Source of the DNA: Phycisphaerales bacterium
Lineage (GTDB): Bacteria; Planctomycetota; Phycisphaerae; Phycisphaerales; SM1A02
Assembly (NCBI GenBank): GCA_020427625.1
Contig: JAGQOI010000529.1
Coordinates: 1 to 13,313 of the forward strand
DNA: 13,313 nt
Direction: 5' to 3'
In this document: positions 13,128-13,313 of the stretch, one piece after another
Layout: each line of letters begins with the position of its first letter
Numbering within the stretch: the stretch's first letter is position 1
The notes under the pieces: model-generated
Seen by the model: the letters and a program-made list of their open reading frames with translations, nothing else
What the model was told of the DNA's origin: nothing
The model's database searches: none
Program-made: the position numbers and the translations under genes

Positions 13128-13159
13128 AACGAGGGCCGCGCGAATGCGCGGCCCTCGTT
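13128..13159 (-). terminator. 13-bp perfect hairpin, probable terminator of the minus-strand gene to its right
   Basis: Arms 13128-13140 (AACGAGGGCCGCG) and 13147-13159 are exact reverse complements around a six-base loop. On the minus strand the stem ends in GTT and runs into CTCATT, a weak T-rich tail. It lies about 77 bases beyond the stop of the partial gene at 13236. On the plus strand nothing upstream needs it. Confidence 0.65.
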
Positions 13160-13235
13160 GCGGTCATGCAAGTCGTCCCGGGTCGCCGATCAGGTCAGCC
13201 GACCGGTGTCGACGACCGGGAGTGACCGGCGGCGA

Positions 13236-13313
13236 TCACTGAGCCGCGACGATGTCGCGACCGAGGATCCCGTCGATCGTCAGCACGTGGAACGACGTGT
13301 TCACGAAGTCGTA
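13236..13313 (-). CDS. Unidentified protein, C-terminal 25 residues only
   Basis: The minus strand is open from the window edge to TGA at 13238-13236, encoding YDFVNTSFHVLTIDGILGRD then IVAAQ. Codon choice is G/C-ending like the rest of the window, and a hairpin that could act as terminator follows, so it is likely real. Too little is present to assign a family. Confidence 0.55.
   Translation of the reverse strand, partial: YDFVNTSFHVLTIDGILGRDIVAAQ

Noticed and set aside
11640..13167. Long frames on both strands overlapping the metB-like gene (plus 11640-13043, minus 11650-13167)
   Set aside because: The frame at 11805-13007 has all PLP-enzyme motifs; the others are shadows in alternative frames.
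1..13313. CRISPR array, tRNA or rRNA gene, insertion sequence, integrase or toxin-antitoxin pair
   Set aside because: No regularly spaced direct repeats, cloverleaf, transposase-like frame or terminal inverted repeats were seen; the region looks like stable chromosomal DNA.

Overview
The window is GC-rich DNA from a flagellated, Gram-negative-type bacterium. A P-ring gene (flgI) implies a peptidoglycan layer and an outer membrane. The gene order flgI-flgJ-flgN-flgK-flgL-fliW-csrA-flagellin-flagellin, the short FlgJ with no muramidase domain and the long IN-motif-rich axial proteins together suggest Planctomycetota, possibly Phycisphaerae. That placement is inference; no marker gene is present.

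Layout. (1) 1-1100, minus strand: N-terminal part of a polytopic membrane protein resembling GT-C (ArnT/PMT-like) glycosyltransferases, cut by the window edge. (2) 1100-1190: a compact divergent promoter region, with an excellent sigma-54 -24/-12 element facing flgI and a sigma-70-like promoter facing the membrane protein; the two share bases. (3) 1190-6916: a tight operon of late-structure genes: P-ring (flgI), rod-binding FlgJ-like protein, FlgN-like chaperone, and hook-filament junction proteins FlgK and FlgL. FlgL is about twice the usual size because of three tandem IN-like repeats. (4) 7032-9529: fliW, csrA and flagellin 1, the regulatory and filament block, closed by a strong intrinsic terminator. 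(5) 9530-9950: a 421-base intergenic region with a good sigma-28 (FliA-type) promoter and a roughly 210-base structured leader, then flagellin 2 (9951-11423) and a second strong terminator. (6) 11540-13007, minus strand: a cystathionine gamma-synthase/lyase family enzyme followed by a small FmdB-type protein that has lost its zinc-ribbon cysteines. (7) 13236-13313, minus strand: the last 25 codons of an unidentified gene, with a 13-bp perfect hairpin downstream.

How it fits together. The known FliW-CsrA-flagellin partner switch (CsrA represses flagellin translation; FliW sequesters CsrA; free flagellin titrates FliW) is encoded here in one block. The most interesting signal is in the RNA leaders. 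fliW, csrA and both flagellins each carry GGA motifs presented in small hairpin loops, or a full ACANGGANGU match, at or just upstream of the ribosome-binding site or start codon. This predicts that CsrA controls all four genes, including its own gene and that of its antagonist FliW. Transcription appears layered: sigma-54 for the flgI operon, sigma-28 for flagellin 2, with no clear promoter of its own for flagellin 1. All RNA structures were folded by eye and all promoters matched by eye.
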